Source of the DNA: Streptomyces sp. HUAS 15-9
GTDB taxonomy: Bacteria; Actinomycetota; Actinomycetes; Streptomycetales; Streptomycetaceae
Assembly (NCBI RefSeq): GCF_025642155.1
Contig: NZ_CP106798.1
Span: 124,001-188,000, forward strand
DNA: 64,000 nt
Direction: 5' to 3'
Shown: positions 1 through 8,629 of the stretch, one piece after another
How the letters are laid out: every line of letters begins with the position of its first letter
Position numbering within the stretch: position 1 is the stretch's first letter
Translations under genes and position numbers: made by a program
The notes under the pieces: model-generated
Databases searched by the model: none
What the model saw: the letters and a program-made list of their open reading frames with translations, nothing else
Told to the model about the DNA's origin: nothing

Positions 1-972
1 GCCGTAGGTGGCCGCATAGGAGATCCGGTCGACGTTCGGGCCGCCCTCCAGGCCGCCTCCGTTCCAGCCGCCCAGGTTGCCGATCACGGTGCCGGTACCG
101 GTGGCGGAATTGAATCCCTTGATCCAGGGGCTTCCGGACGTACCGGCCCAGAACCCGCCGCACTCCATACGCATCTGCTGGTAGCCGGCCAGCCGGCTCG
201 TGGTCAGGCGCTGTCCCGCCGAGCCGGGGCAGATGATGGGCCGGTTCTGCGGGTTGTGGCTGCCGCCCGGGTAGCCGATGACGGTCACGCTCTGTCTGAA
301 CTGGCCGCCGATCGAACCGAGCTTGAGGGCTGCGCCGACCGCCTGCTGCACCTGCTTGTGCTGGGAGTTGGCGCCGACTCGAGCGAAGGCGAAGTCCAAG
401 TCGGAGTAGGGGCCCTTGGTGTTCTTGATGTAGCGGTTGTCCCGGAACCAGCGCTGCACGGGGAACATGCCGTACGGTGCCTTGTTCCTGGCCGCGCCGT
501 CGTACTTGGGGACGAAGACCCCCTTGGACCCGAAAGAGCAGTGACCGGCGGTCAGGATGATGTTCTTGCCCGGACTGTCGATGATGCTGGCCGAGCAGAA
601 ACGGCCCCTGAGGTCCTGGGCGACACTGAAGAACGTACCCACCGTACGTACTCCGCCGAAGTGCACGGCATTCAGGCCGCCGGCGTTCACGCCGCTGCGA
701 GCGGTCGTTCCCGATGGCTGCTGCGGCTTGGGGCCCTCGGGCAGGGCTGCAGCCATCCGTGCGGGCGTCCAGTACTTCCCCGCCTCCAGACTGCTCCACG
801 CGCCGCCGCTGTCCGCGCTCTGCGCAGTTCCCGGTGTCGCCTGGGGTGTCTTCGAAGGCTGAGGGGAGGAGGGCGCGGCCGACGCGGTGTGCGCGACGAC
901 AGTCAGGAGCGTGGCGCCCAGGACGAGCGCACCTGCTGAACTCAGAGTTTTGCGTATGTGGGTCAAACCCAT
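1..972 (-). CDS. Secreted trypsin-like serine protease, C-terminus off the window
   Basis: Reads leftward from ATG at 972 with GAGGAA just upstream, open for 324 codons to the window edge, so the C-terminus is missing. A Sec signal peptide is visible (basic start IRK, hydrophobic core, cleavage near ASAAP at residues 30-34). A roughly 70-residue Pro/Ser-rich propeptide-like stretch follows. The chymotrypsin-fold catalytic triad is recognisable: His in TAGHCS (H144), Asp in SDLDFAFARV (D191 or D193) and Ser in GTSGSPW (S281). Probably an exported protease acting outside the cell. Substrate unknown. No operon partner is seen in the window. Confidence 0.85.
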   Translation of the reverse strand, partial: MGLTHIRKTLSSAGALVLGATLLTVVAHTASAAPSSPQPSKTPQATPGTAQSADSGGAWSSLEAGKYWTPARMAAALPEGPKPQQPSGTTARSGVNAGGLNAVHFGGVRTVGTFFSVAQDLRGRFCSASIIDSPGKNIILTAGHCSFGSKGVFVPKYDGAARNKAPYGMFPVQRWFRDNRYIKNTKGPYSDLDFAFARVGANSQHKQVQQAVGAALKLGSIGGQFRQSVTVIGYPGGSHNPQNRPIICPGSAGQRLTTSRLAGYQQMRMECGGFWAGTSGSPWIKGFNSATGTGTVIGNLGGWNGGGLEGGPNVDRISYAATYG

Positions 973-1880
973 CTGTTCCTCATTTTCTCGAGCATTCTTG
1001 AAATGCAGGTGCAGCTGCGTGGCGCCCTACCGGCTCAATCGCCTCTTCGGGCAGAGCCCGGCCACATCTGCGCGAGGCGGCGCGCCTGAGGACCTCGCCG
1101 GACATGAAATGGCCCGGCGATCGTCGGGAGTCCTTCAGTGAAGCGGAGCTCCGTCGATGTGAACGCCGTCGCGGCGGTGATCCGACGGTTAGACGTCGTC
1201 CGCGCAGGAACTACGCCGCAGCCTCGCTACCTGTGCCGGCGAGCGCCTGGCGTTCCTGTTTGACACCCGCCGAAGTCCGAGCACCACAAACGCCGGCGAC
1301 GGCAGAAGGAGACGGTACGACGCGGGACGCGTGCGAGCCTGGCCTGCGTCGTCCTTGTCGTTGTTCGGCCCCGCTCCCGGCCTGTGCCCAGGGCCCAGAG
1401 GTTCCGCGGGGCGTTGGGATCACCGCCCAGGGGCAGAGAGACCAGGTGGTCGTACTCGGCATCGTGCAGTGCCACCGAAGAAGAGTGCGACACTGGCGGC
1501 ACGTGGGCCCGCCGCAGAGAGCACGCGCTGATACCTGGTCATGGTTCCCCGTTCTGCGAGCCGTGGCCCGATGGGTGAGGCGGTCACGCTCACCCATGCA
1601 CTGCGGCCCGGCATGTTGCATCTACGGCCGGTGATCACCGGCCAGAGGGAAACCTACCCCGTGAGTGAACTTGTCGACCACTCAGAAACTTGAGATGGGG
1701 ATGGGCAGTCACCACCACAGATGAGGTAAGACCCCCGCAGGCCCGGACTCCTCGACACATGTCTTGAAGGGCACTGCCCTGCGGGGCGTAGCCCGAAAAG
1801 GCAATTCCGCTTGGCCTCGACGCGCCCATAGGTTCGTCGCGTCAACGAGAGCAACACGCGCAACGAGGAGAGAGAGCACC
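973..1880. other. Gene-poor stretch with one gene remnant
   Basis: No intact gene is supported over these 908 bases. Open frames here lack family resemblance, clean third-position GC bias and ribosome sites. The only recognisable coding trace is the HNH-like remnant at about 1390-1502 on the minus strand (separate entry). The last 20-30 bases carry the ribosome site of the gene starting at 1881. Confidence 0.6.
1390..1502 (-). pseudogene. Remnant of a small secreted HNH-like protein
   Basis: On the minus strand this segment encodes VPPVSH followed by EYDHLVSLPLGGDP and then NAPRNLW. This is the conserved core of a family of small secreted actinobacterial proteins with an HNH-like motif (D/EDHLVxLxLGGxPxxPRNLW). 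Compared with the family as I know it, 8-15 residues between the PPVS and YDHL blocks are missing. No signal peptide or start lies upstream in the same frame, and the following sequence is out of character (Arg/Thr-rich). I read it as a decayed gene. Confidence 0.5.
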
Positions 1881-2585
1881 ATGCGCAAGGGCATCACCGC
1901 ATCCGGAATAGCCGCAGCTGTGTCCATCGCCCTTCTTGGCGGCACCGGTCAGGCATTCGCCGACAGCCACGCCACCGCCGCGCCCGCCAAGCTGACGGTC
2001 GCCGAGTACAAGAGCTGGCTGAACAGGACCCCCGGAGCCTCCGTTACGCTCAAGGCATTCAACAGGCTGACGCCCGCCAAGCAGAAGGCATTCGTCGGCT
2101 ACCTGCAGAACGCGAAGGTCTACAAGGCCTTCACCGCTGCGCAGGACGGCGACATCCCGGGTCGCGCCATGAAGCCGACCCGCTACAACAACGATGTCAC
2201 CTTCACCAGCAGCACGACGGCCACCGCTCGCCGGGCCGGGAACTCCACCGTCATCAGCCTGTCCGTCACGGCGGCGGAGCGCATCTTCAACATCCCGGTC
2301 ACCACAGTGTCGACCCAGCTGACGTACGAGACCGACAGGAGGCACCTGATCACAGGTAGGGGTGAGAAGGTGAGCCACAAGGGCACCAACTTCAACGCCG
2401 CCTTCGCCATCAAGCCTTCTGCCAGCCGCATCGGTCCCGAGGCCAACATGCTCGACGGCACTACCACCTGGACTGCCACACCGAAGTACACGAGCGCCGG
2501 CACCAAGCACATCAAGAAGCTTCAGGTCGTTACCGGCCTCGGCGACCACGGCTGGCACTCTGAGCTCATCAACCTCGCGAGCTGA
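1881..2585 (+). CDS. Small secreted protein of unknown function
   Basis: 234 residues from ATG 1881, preceded by GAGGAGAGAG. The same frame extends upstream to 1764, but the ribosome site and signal peptide fix the start here. Residues 1-28 form a Sec signal peptide (MRKGITASG then a hydrophobic core, cleavage at AFA-DS). The mature part begins with an alpha-helical Lys-rich segment (about 35-85, LTVAEYKSWLNRTPG and TPAKQKAFVGYL). A Thr/Ser-rich, probably beta-structured domain follows (about 95-234). No catalytic motif or cysteine pair is seen. Codon use fits a real Streptomyces gene. I do not recognise a named family; function unknown. Confidence 0.75.
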   Translation: MRKGITASGIAAAVSIALLGGTGQAFADSHATAAPAKLTVAEYKSWLNRTPGASVTLKAFNRLTPAKQKAFVGYLQNAKVYKAFTAAQDGDIPGRAMKPTRYNNDVTFTSSTTATARRAGNSTVISLSVTAAERIFNIPVTTVSTQLTYETDRRHLITGRGEKVSHKGTNFNAAFAIKPSASRIGPEANMLDGTTTWTATPKYTSAGTKHIKKLQVVTGLGDHGWHSELINLAS

Positions 2586-2673
2586 GGCCGCGCTACGGCC
2601 GTTTCGTTCAGATCCGGACCGCCGTGTCCACGTACTCGTCCGAGCGGCCCTGGCAAGATTTTGGTGGCGGTGA

Positions 2674-3018
2674 TCACCACAGGGAGGCGGCCCTGTGCGG
2701 TGGGGTCTCAAGTAAGCGATCAGAATGACGCGTTGCCGTAGGAGCGGGAGGCCGGCGCGGCCGCTCGTGATCGAGCGCGGCGTGCGGGAGCCGGGTGCGC
2801 AGGTGGGCCAGGGTGACCAGCACTCGGTCGGTGAACACGAGCTCCTGCTTGCGTCCTGCACCGGCGGCACATTGCCGGTCCCCGCTCCGACGGTCACGCA
2901 TAGGCTGGGTGGGACGTTTGCATGGGCGTACCGCTTGACAGCGGGCCTCGTGGACGCGCTGATGCTCCCAAGTCAGGCCCGGGTGGAGCGCCTCAGCCCT
3001 CTCTGGCGATCTCACCAT
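2674..3018 (-). pseudogene. IS5-like transposase fragment
   Basis: The minus-strand reading contains RKQELVFTDRVLVTLAHLRT followed by RLPHAALD. This matches the helix-turn-helix entry region of an actinobacterial IS5-type transposase (…LVFTDRVLVTLVYLRTGLPHAAL…). The similarity stops soon after (HERPRRPP…), and no DDE catalytic part is present. Only an N-terminal scrap of about 60-110 codons survives. Its left part runs into unrelated sequence and its right end abuts the gene at 2993-3514. I saw no terminal inverted repeats. Confidence 0.45.
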
Positions 3019-3514
3019 CCTTGATCACGAGCAGTTTGGTGATGACGTCATCCTCATAGAAGCGCTCATACCCAACGAATTGGCCGAAGCCTCCCCTTCT
3101 GGGTGAGCCGTCGAAGTCGACGTGGTCGTAGTCGGCATGGGTAGCGAGCCAGCTGAGCAGTTGGTCGACGTTATCGAAATCGTCGGGATGCAGCGCCTGG
3201 CGAGTCGTCAGCGCCCACCCGGGACGCGGGCTCTCTCGCCGTGCCAGCTCCGAGACCGTCGCTCCGCCGATTCTCCAGGCCGGACCCCGTTGGGCCAGCA
3301 CCGGATACGGAGCGTTCTCCACACGCCACTCGCCCTGGTCATCCAGCACCGGATTGGAGTTGTCGTCGAGCACCACCTCGGGAAACTCCGTAATGATGCA
3401 GAGCCGTTCAGGCTGCGGTCCGAGGCCGAGGTGCCATCGGAGCTCGGCGACCTCGTCCTCTGACAGATCATCTCTCAGGTCGAGGGTGAGAAGGAAGTCG
3501 TAAGCATCAGCCAT
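2993..3514 (-). CDS. Hypothetical acidic protein
   Basis: 173 residues, ATG at 3514, stop at 2993. It is soluble and acidic, starting MADAYDFLLTLDLRDD with an early helix (LSEDEVAELRWHLGL). No signal peptide, membrane segment or catalytic motif is seen. It sits alone between transposase remnants; its stop region overlaps the IS5-like scrap. The ribosome site is weak. I do not recognise the family, and the coding call rests on length, composition and unbroken codon pattern. Confidence 0.6.
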   Translation of the reverse strand: MADAYDFLLTLDLRDDLSEDEVAELRWHLGLGPQPERLCIITEFPEVVLDDNSNPVLDDQGEWRVENAPYPVLAQRGPAWRIGGATVSELARRESPRPGWALTTRQALHPDDFDNVDQLLSWLATHADYDHVDFDGSPRRGGFGQFVGYERFYEDDVITKLLVIKDGEIAREG

Positions 3515-3537
3515 CCCTGGAGGGTAGCCTCAGCCAG

Positions 3538-3870
3538 TGACACTCCGCTGGGGGAAGCGCTCCGGCCCTTCGGCGCCTGCGGGTCGCCGAGGAGTTGGGC
3601 ATCGCATGCCACCGGCCGGCGTTTGTCCACTACGGCAGGGTGCCGATGTCGATCGTCCACGACCGGGCCAAGACCGTCGTCCGCCGGCACGTCGCGCCGG
3701 GTGAAGCGGTCCCGCTGTATCCGGAGGCGGTGGGCTTCGTCGGCCATGACGACTTCGACATCGACGTGCCGGCCGCCTACCGCCCCACCGGCAAGGGCCG
3801 CGTCGAGCGCGAGGTCCCCATCGTCCGGGACCATCTGCTCGCCGACAGGCCGTTCGTAACGCAACGCCCG
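3538..3870 (+). pseudogene. IS21-family transposase (IstA-like) fragment
   Basis: The plus-strand reading contains HYGRVPMSIVHDRAKTVVRR, then a stretch ending YDFDIDV-like and AAYRPTGKGRVERE. These are hallmarks of the integrase-core region of an actinobacterial IS21 transposase (GVPxSIVxDRxKTVVKRH…AYRPTGKGRVER). It begins without a start codon near 3538. After LLADRPF (about 3855) the frame runs into unrelated sequence. The N-terminal helix-turn-helix, the first catalytic residues, the C-terminus and any IstB helper gene are absent. It is a dead fragment directly beside another broken gene. Confidence 0.6.
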
Positions 3871-3893
3871 TTTGAGTACCGGGTCGGGGTGAG

Positions 3894-4165
3894 TCAGACC
3901 GGGGTGTCGGTACCGGGGGTGAACGGTGTGCCGTTGCCGGGGATGATCAAGACGGGCTTCAGGTCCAGGATCGCGCGGCGGGAGTCGGCGAGCAGGCCGC
4001 GGTCGGTGGCGAAGGGGTCATCGGCGGGGCCTTCGGCGTGCCACCACAGGTGGGTGAGGACGACGGGGCCTTCGGCGGTGCCGGCGACGGTGCTGATGTC
4101 CTCGCCGGTGTGGTCGGGGGTGCGCAGCAGATGGACGTGTTCGCTGATGCGGTACTGGTCGGCGT
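3894..4165 (-). pseudogene. C-terminal fragment of a metallo-beta-lactamase-fold hydrolase
   Basis: The minus strand from about 4165 to the stop at 3894 encodes HVHLLRTPDHTGEDISTVAG, then VVLTHLWW, then AILDLKPVLIIPGNGTPF. This matches the C-terminal third of a Streptomyces MBL-fold hydrolase (TPGHT..DISTL…RALILPGHG.PF). The N-terminal half with the HxHxDH zinc motif is missing. The late PGHG motif reads PGNG, so a metal-ligand histidine is also lost. Upstream sequence is unrelated. Truncation next to the IS21 remnant suggests an insertion or deletion event. Confidence 0.55.
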
Positions 4166-4381
4166 CGCGGTCTTCCCGAGGAGGAGACCGAGGAGGACCG
4201 GTTGAGGATCGCCCTGTTGGGCGTGGCTTCAGCGGCACCACGCGTCCGGCGCCCGAGCGTGCCCGGAGCGTGCGTGGGGTGGAGACCTCCGGACCCGGCC
4301 GGCTCTTTCGGCGCGGTCGGAGGACCCCGGCAACGAGACCGCCTCGTCGCCGACGCGCGAAACGCCGACCACTCGGCCGAC

Positions 4382-4395
4382 GAGCCGTGCGGCCC
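4382..4395. promoter_or_regulatory. Candidate stress-regulon operator, 12 of 14
   Basis: GAGCCGTGCGGCCC, 12 of 14 positions identical to the perfect palindrome at 36299. It ends 85 nt before the Usp start at 4481. Functional role is inferred from recurrence only. Confidence 0.35.
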
Positions 4396-4480
4396 GATGC
4401 GGCGCGTGGCATGTTGGCAGAGGCTGGAAGGGAAGCCGGACAGGCAGGCAGCAGCAACCGTTCGACAAGGAGGCGCGGCA

Positions 4481-5359
4481 ATGACTGAACCGGTAGTGGT
4501 CGGAGTCGACGGCTCGCCGTCCAGCCTGGACGCGGTCGGGACGGCGGCGCGCGAGGCCGCACTGCGCGGGACCGGCCTGCGACTGGTGCACGCCTTCGGG
4601 TGGCCCTCGATCCATCCACCGCCCGGTGTGTCGCCCTGGACCCCTGCCGCGGCGGGAATGCGTGAGCTGGTGGACGGCACGCTGGACAAGGCCGAACAGC
4701 GGGCCCATGAGGTCGCGCCGCACCTGGACATCACCCGCGAGGTCACCGTCGGCGAGCCGCTGATGGTGCTGGAGATCGAGTCGCGCACCGCCTCGCTCGT
4801 CGTGGTGGGCAGCCGCGGCCTGGGCGCGTTCGGCAGCGTGCTGCTCGGCTCCACTGCCGTGCACCTGGCCGCCCATGGCCGCTGTCCGGTGCTCGTGGTG
4901 CGGGGCAGGCCGAACCCGACAGGTCCGGTGCTGCTGGCGGTGGACGGCTCACCGGCGGGCGAGAAGGCCCTCGGGTTCGCCTTCGCCGAGGCGGCCATGC
5001 GCGATGCGGACCTGCTGGCCCTGCATGTGTGGAACACCTGGAACGAGCCGGCCCACGAAGGGCCCGTCGGCCCGTTGGACATGGTGGTCGACATCGAGCG
5101 GCTGCGTGCGGAGGAAGAGCAACTGCTGAACGAGACCCTGTCCCCGTGGCAGAGCCGCTACCCCCAGGTCACCGTGGAGCGGCGCCTGTTGCGCTCCCGG
5201 ATCCGCACGGCCCTGATCGAGGCAAGCCACAACGCCCAGTTGGTCGTGGCCGGCGCGCGTGGACGTGGTGGCTTCACCGGCTTGCTGCTCGGCTCGGTCA
5301 GCCAGGCCCTGCTGCATCACGCACACTGCCCTGTCACCGTGGTTCGCGGTAACGAGTGA
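4481..5359 (+). CDS. Tandem-domain universal stress protein
   Basis: 292 residues, ATG 4481 with AAGGAGG seven bases upstream. The frame is open upstream to 4202, but the Usp fold starts exactly at MTEPVVVGVDGSP. Two UspA domains: residues about 1-145 and 146-292. Each carries the ATP-binding signature: VVGSRGLGAFGSVLLGSTA in the first and VAGARGRGGFTGLLLGSVS in the second (G-2X-G-9X-G-S/T). Such proteins bind ATP and accumulate in starvation or hypoxia. First intact gene of the stress island. It converges with the gene at 5363, three bases away. A candidate operator lies 85 nt upstream. Confidence 0.93.
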   Translation: MTEPVVVGVDGSPSSLDAVGTAAREAALRGTGLRLVHAFGWPSIHPPPGVSPWTPAAAGMRELVDGTLDKAEQRAHEVAPHLDITREVTVGEPLMVLEIESRTASLVVVGSRGLGAFGSVLLGSTAVHLAAHGRCPVLVVRGRPNPTGPVLLAVDGSPAGEKALGFAFAEAAMRDADLLALHVWNTWNEPAHEGPVGPLDMVVDIERLRAEEEQLLNETLSPWQSRYPQVTVERRLLRSRIRTALIEASHNAQLVVAGARGRGGFTGLLLGSVSQALLHHAHCPVTVVRGNE

Positions 5360-5362
5360 CCG

Positions 5363-5797
5363 TCAGTACGAGAGATAGAGGGTCAGGTCGCCGCCCGCCT
5401 GGGCGGTGTGGGCGATGCGGGCAAAGCCGCGTGCTGCCGCGTACAGGCCGGTGCCGCCGGTGATGGCGACGCAGAAGTTCTCAGGCGGCGTGCCGACAGG
5501 GGTGGTCTGCATGTGCTGCCACGTCAGCTGGCCCTGGGGAAGCGCGAACGTACCCACACAGTGGGTGGTGTCCGCGGCCACACGCGTGCACACCGCCGCC
5601 TCGGTCCCGTATGCAAGGCCATCACGGAAGAGGTCTGCAGTGATGATGATCTGATCGCCGATTCTCGTGTCGGGACTTCCGACAGCGACGCGACTGTTGC
5701 CGGTGCTCTTCGAGGTCAGTCTGATGACGTCGGTGAACTCTCTCCCTTGTTCCGAAACGAGGGGGTCGTCTTCGGCAGGGGCAGGAATCGAAGGCAT
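5363..5797 (-). CDS. Allene oxide cyclase-barrel-like (dirigent-like) protein
   Basis: 144 residues from ATG 5797; an in-frame TAG lies two codons upstream, so no longer start exists. The order is: short polar N-terminus, beta-strand segments (REFTDVIRLTSKS, DQIIITADLF), one pair of cysteines (VCTRVAADTTHC), GQLTWQHMQTTPVG, and a C-terminal ITGGTGLYAAARG motif ending in TLYLSY. The ITGGTG.Y..A.G block is typical of the small beta-barrel family called allene oxide cyclase barrel-like or dirigent-like. In bacteria these are mostly uncharacterised. No signal peptide in this frame, although relatives are often exported. Convergent with the Usp gene. Confidence 0.6.
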   Translation of the reverse strand: MPSIPAPAEDDPLVSEQGREFTDVIRLTSKSTGNSRVAVGSPDTRIGDQIIITADLFRDGLAYGTEAAVCTRVAADTTHCVGTFALPQGQLTWQHMQTTPVGTPPENFCVAITGGTGLYAAARGFARIAHTAQAGGDLTLYLSY

Positions 5798-6047
5798 GCA
5801 CCACTACTTCCGTGTCTGGGACGGCACTCCCTTCGCTGTTGCCGTCCTTCCCCTCACCATCACGCCGTACGAGGCGGGGTGCCACCCGGCGGCCGCACAA
5901 GAGGGACAGGGAACTGTTCTGGTCGGCGTCGGTGCCGTTCGCGTCGGCGGGGGACGGTTGGCCCATACCGTCGGCGCGGGGTGCTGACGCAGGCTGGGAG
6001 AGTCGGCGCAGTAGACCCCCTCAACCCACGAGAGGCGGGCAGCACGT

Positions 6048-6752
6048 ATGAATACCCAGGCCAGGGGCGATGCCGAGGAGACACGGGTGCTGGTCGTGGA
6101 GGACGACCGGGGCATCGCGGAGTCCTTGGTGCGCGGTCTGCGGCAGGCCGGATACGGGGCCGAGGGCGTCCGGACCGGGCGGGCGGCGCTGTCGGCGCCC
6201 ACCCCCGACGTCGTCCTGCTGGATCTGGGGCTGCCGGACATCGACGGTGTCGAGGTGTGTCGGCGGCTGCGTGCCCGGTCGGACGCCGCGATCATCGCTG
6301 TGACCGCGCGGGGTGAGGAGGCGGACCGGGTGCTGGCCCTGGACGAGGGTGCCGACGACTACTTGGTCAAACCGTTCGGGCTGGCCGAACTGCTGGCAAG
6401 GATCCGGGCCGTGCTGCGTCGGCGGCGCCCGGTGGAGCAGGAGATCCTGCGGCACGGGCCGCTGGCGCTGGACCTGCGTACCCGGCAGGTCTCGGTCGGC
6501 GGACGCGCGGTGGCGCTGACGCCGAAGGAGTTCGGCATCCTGGAGTGTCTGGCCGCGGACCCGGGACGGGTGGTGACCCGGCAGCAGATCCTGGAGCGGG
6601 CGTGGGACGCCCACTGGTACGGGCCGACGAAGGTGCTGGACGTGCACGTTGCGGCGCTGCGCCGCAAGCTCGGCGTGCCGGGGCTGATCGAGACGGTCTA
6701 CGGGCAGGGGTTCCGGCTCGGGGCTGCCGAGGCGTCGCGGGAGCTGTCGTGA
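6048..6752 (+). CDS. OmpR/PhoB-type response regulator
   Basis: 234 residues. Receiver domain at about 12-125: acidic pair E18-D20, phospho-acceptor D59 in LLDLGLPDIDG, T86, and K108 in LVKPF. Winged-helix DNA-binding domain at about 135-228: LTPKEFGILECLA…VVTRQQILERAW…VDVHVAALRRKL…ETVYGQGFRL. Overlaps the sensor kinase gene by four bases (GTGA), so the pair is translationally coupled. It heads the operon that continues into the flavinylation and electron-transfer genes and probably controls it. The ligand sensed is unknown. Confidence 0.95.
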   Translation: MNTQARGDAEETRVLVVEDDRGIAESLVRGLRQAGYGAEGVRTGRAALSAPTPDVVLLDLGLPDIDGVEVCRRLRARSDAAIIAVTARGEEADRVLALDEGADDYLVKPFGLAELLARIRAVLRRRRPVEQEILRHGPLALDLRTRQVSVGGRAVALTPKEFGILECLAADPGRVVTRQQILERAWDAHWYGPTKVLDVHVAALRRKLGVPGLIETVYGQGFRLGAAEASRELS

Positions 6753-8149
6753 CGCGTCGGATCACCTGGACGCTGCTGGTTCTGACGTCCGTGCTGCTCG
6801 TGCTGGCGGTCGTACCGCTGGCGGTGTCCATGACGGCACGCGAGCGCGTCGCCTACCGCGACAGCCAGCGGGCGGCCACACGCGTGATCGCCGCGGCGGC
6901 CGAGGAGCACCTCTCCGACAACAAGCCGCCGACGGTCATGCGCCAGGAGCTCGATGCCGCGGCCCGGGCGGGGGACTGCGCCGCGGTGTACGACGCCGCC
7001 GGGCGCGTGGTGGCCAGTACGCCCTGCACGGCGGCCCAAGGCCAGGAAGCGGAGGAGCTGGTCGAGGACGTGCTGGCCGGGCAGGAGCCGGAGCCGCCGG
7101 AGAACGAGGGACGGCTGTTGGCCGCGGAACCGGCCGGCGAGGTACACAGGCCCGCCGGGGCCGTCGTTCTGGCCCGCTCCGCCGGCCCGCTGGACGCCCG
7201 GATCGCGGCGATCTGGGGCTGGTCCGCCGTGATCGGTGTCGCCGGGGTGGTCGCGTCCGCTCTGCTGTCCGTGCGCCTGGCCCGCTGGGTCAGCCGTCCG
7301 TTGTCGACGCTGGACGCCAGCGCCCGGCGGCTGGGTGAGGGCCTCCTCGACGAGCGGGCCGACGTGGGCGCCGGTCCGCCCGAGGTGCGCCGGCTGGCCG
7401 CCACCTTCAACACCATGGCGGCCCGTACGGAGGCCCTGGTGCACGGTCACCGGGCGGTGATCGCGGATGTTTCCCATCAGCTGCGCACTCCGCTGGCCGC
7501 GCTGCGGCTGCGGCTCGATGTCCTGGCCACCGGTGCCGAGGGTGACACGGCTGTGGAGCTGGCCGCCGCGCAGGAGGAGATCGCCCGGCTGTCCCGAATG
7601 GTCGACGGTCTGCTGGCGGTCGCGCGAGCCGAGCAGTCGACGCCGCGTCCGACCGCGGTGCGGGTCGGCGAGGTGGTGGCCGAGCGGGTGGCCGCCTGGT
7701 CGCCCGTCGCCGAGGAACGAGGCGTCCGGCTGACCCCCGTTTCCGAGGGGCCGGCACTGACCGCCGCACTGGGCGCCGGTCATCTGGAGCAGATCCTGGA
7801 CAACCTGATCGCCAACGCCGTGGACGCCGTGCCCGAAGGCGGAGGCATCATCGTCGACCGGTGCAGGACGGGTGACACCGCCCGGGTGATCGTGCGGGAC
7901 GACGGTCCGGGGATGACGGACGAGGCGAAGGCGGTCGCCTTCCGCCGGTTCGGCAACCCCGAGGCCCGTGGCACGGGCCTCGGGCTGGCCATCGTGCACC
8001 GGCTGGTCACCGTCAACGGCGGTACGGCACAGCTGGAGGACACACCCGGCGGCGGGCTGACCGTCGTACTGGAACTCCCCCTGTGGCCAGGGGGTGCGCG
8101 CGAGCGGGGCGGGGCGTCGAGATCTTTACCGGTTCTGAAGGAGACGTGA
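6749..8149 (+). CDS. Membrane sensor histidine kinase
   Basis: 466 residues from GTG 6749, overlapping the regulator stop. TM1 at about 5-28, an extracytoplasmic sensor loop of about 120 residues, TM2 at about 150-172, then HAMP. The H-box is VSHQLRTPLAALRLRL with H243. N-box LDNLIANAVDAVPEGG, G1 DDGPGM, F-box FRRFG and G2 GTGLGLAIVH complete the ATPase domain. The sensor loop holds two cysteines (GDCAAVYD and STPCTAA), about 22 residues apart. These could form a redox-sensitive disulfide, which is inference. Partner of the regulator at 6048. Confidence 0.95.
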   Translation: MTRRITWTLLVLTSVLLVLAVVPLAVSMTARERVAYRDSQRAATRVIAAAAEEHLSDNKPPTVMRQELDAAARAGDCAAVYDAAGRVVASTPCTAAQGQEAEELVEDVLAGQEPEPPENEGRLLAAEPAGEVHRPAGAVVLARSAGPLDARIAAIWGWSAVIGVAGVVASALLSVRLARWVSRPLSTLDASARRLGEGLLDERADVGAGPPEVRRLAATFNTMAARTEALVHGHRAVIADVSHQLRTPLAALRLRLDVLATGAEGDTAVELAAAQEEIARLSRMVDGLLAVARAEQSTPRPTAVRVGEVVAERVAAWSPVAEERGVRLTPVSEGPALTAALGAGHLEQILDNLIANAVDAVPEGGGIIVDRCRTGDTARVIVRDDGPGMTDEAKAVAFRRFGNPEARGTGLGLAIVHRLVTVNGGTAQLEDTPGGGLTVVLELPLWPGGARERGGASRSLPVLKET

Positions 8150-8230
8150 GCGAGTTCCTGGGTGTCGTGAGCACAGCCTGGAGGTGCACGCAGCCGATCC
8201 GGGCCGCCACGACTCTCCAGGAGCGCTGCC

Positions 8231-8629
8231 ATGGCACCCTCGCCCGACGACTTCCCCCCGACACCCGCCCCCGCCTTTTCCTCGCACGCGCGCGACCGCG
8301 GTCTGCGCCGCAGCCGCCGCACCACGCTGTGGATCGCGGTCACGGCCGCGGCCGGCGCGGCGGCCCTGGGCGGCTTCTACACGCATCTGCTGCCGGGCGG
8401 TTCGGCCGCTCCCGCACCGGCGAACGCACCGGTGCAGAACCCCTCGGCGTCGACTGCCGCCACGGCGGGGAAAGACGACGAGGGGTATGAGGAGCCGAGC
8501 GGTCACGAGGACGACGAAGGTGACGACGAGGGCGCGGCTCCCGTTGCACAACCGGCGGCTCCTCAGCCCCCGGCCCAGCCACCCGCCGCGACCCAGCAGC
8601 AGCCGCAGACCACGACGGGGGCGTCATGA
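8231..8629 (+). CDS. Small membrane-anchored acidic, Pro-rich protein
   Basis: 132 residues from ATG 8231 (CCAGGAG upstream). Cytoplasmic basic N-terminus (RDRGLRRSRRTT), one membrane segment (LWIAVTAAAGAAALGGFY, about 32-50), then an outside tail that is Ala/Pro-rich, acidic (EDDEGDDEG) and Gln/Pro-rich, ending TTTGAS. Overlaps apbE by four bases. In Streptomyces this position beside apbE is usually held by a membrane-anchored FMN-binding-domain protein whose (S/T)GA(T/S) motif is flavinylated. Here that domain is absent and only a terminal TGAS resembles the motif. Function unknown. Confidence 0.7.
   Translation: MAPSPDDFPPTPAPAFSSHARDRGLRRSRRTTLWIAVTAAAGAAALGGFYTHLLPGGSAAPAPANAPVQNPSASTAATAGKDDEGYEEPSGHEDDEGDDEGAAPVAQPAAPQPPAQPPAATQQQPQTTTGAS

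Noticed and set aside
4202..4480. Extension of the Usp reading frame upstream to 4202
   Set aside because: The added 93 codons are Arg/Pro-rich, have no family match and lack a ribosome site. The strong AAGGAGG and the Usp fold start are at 4481.
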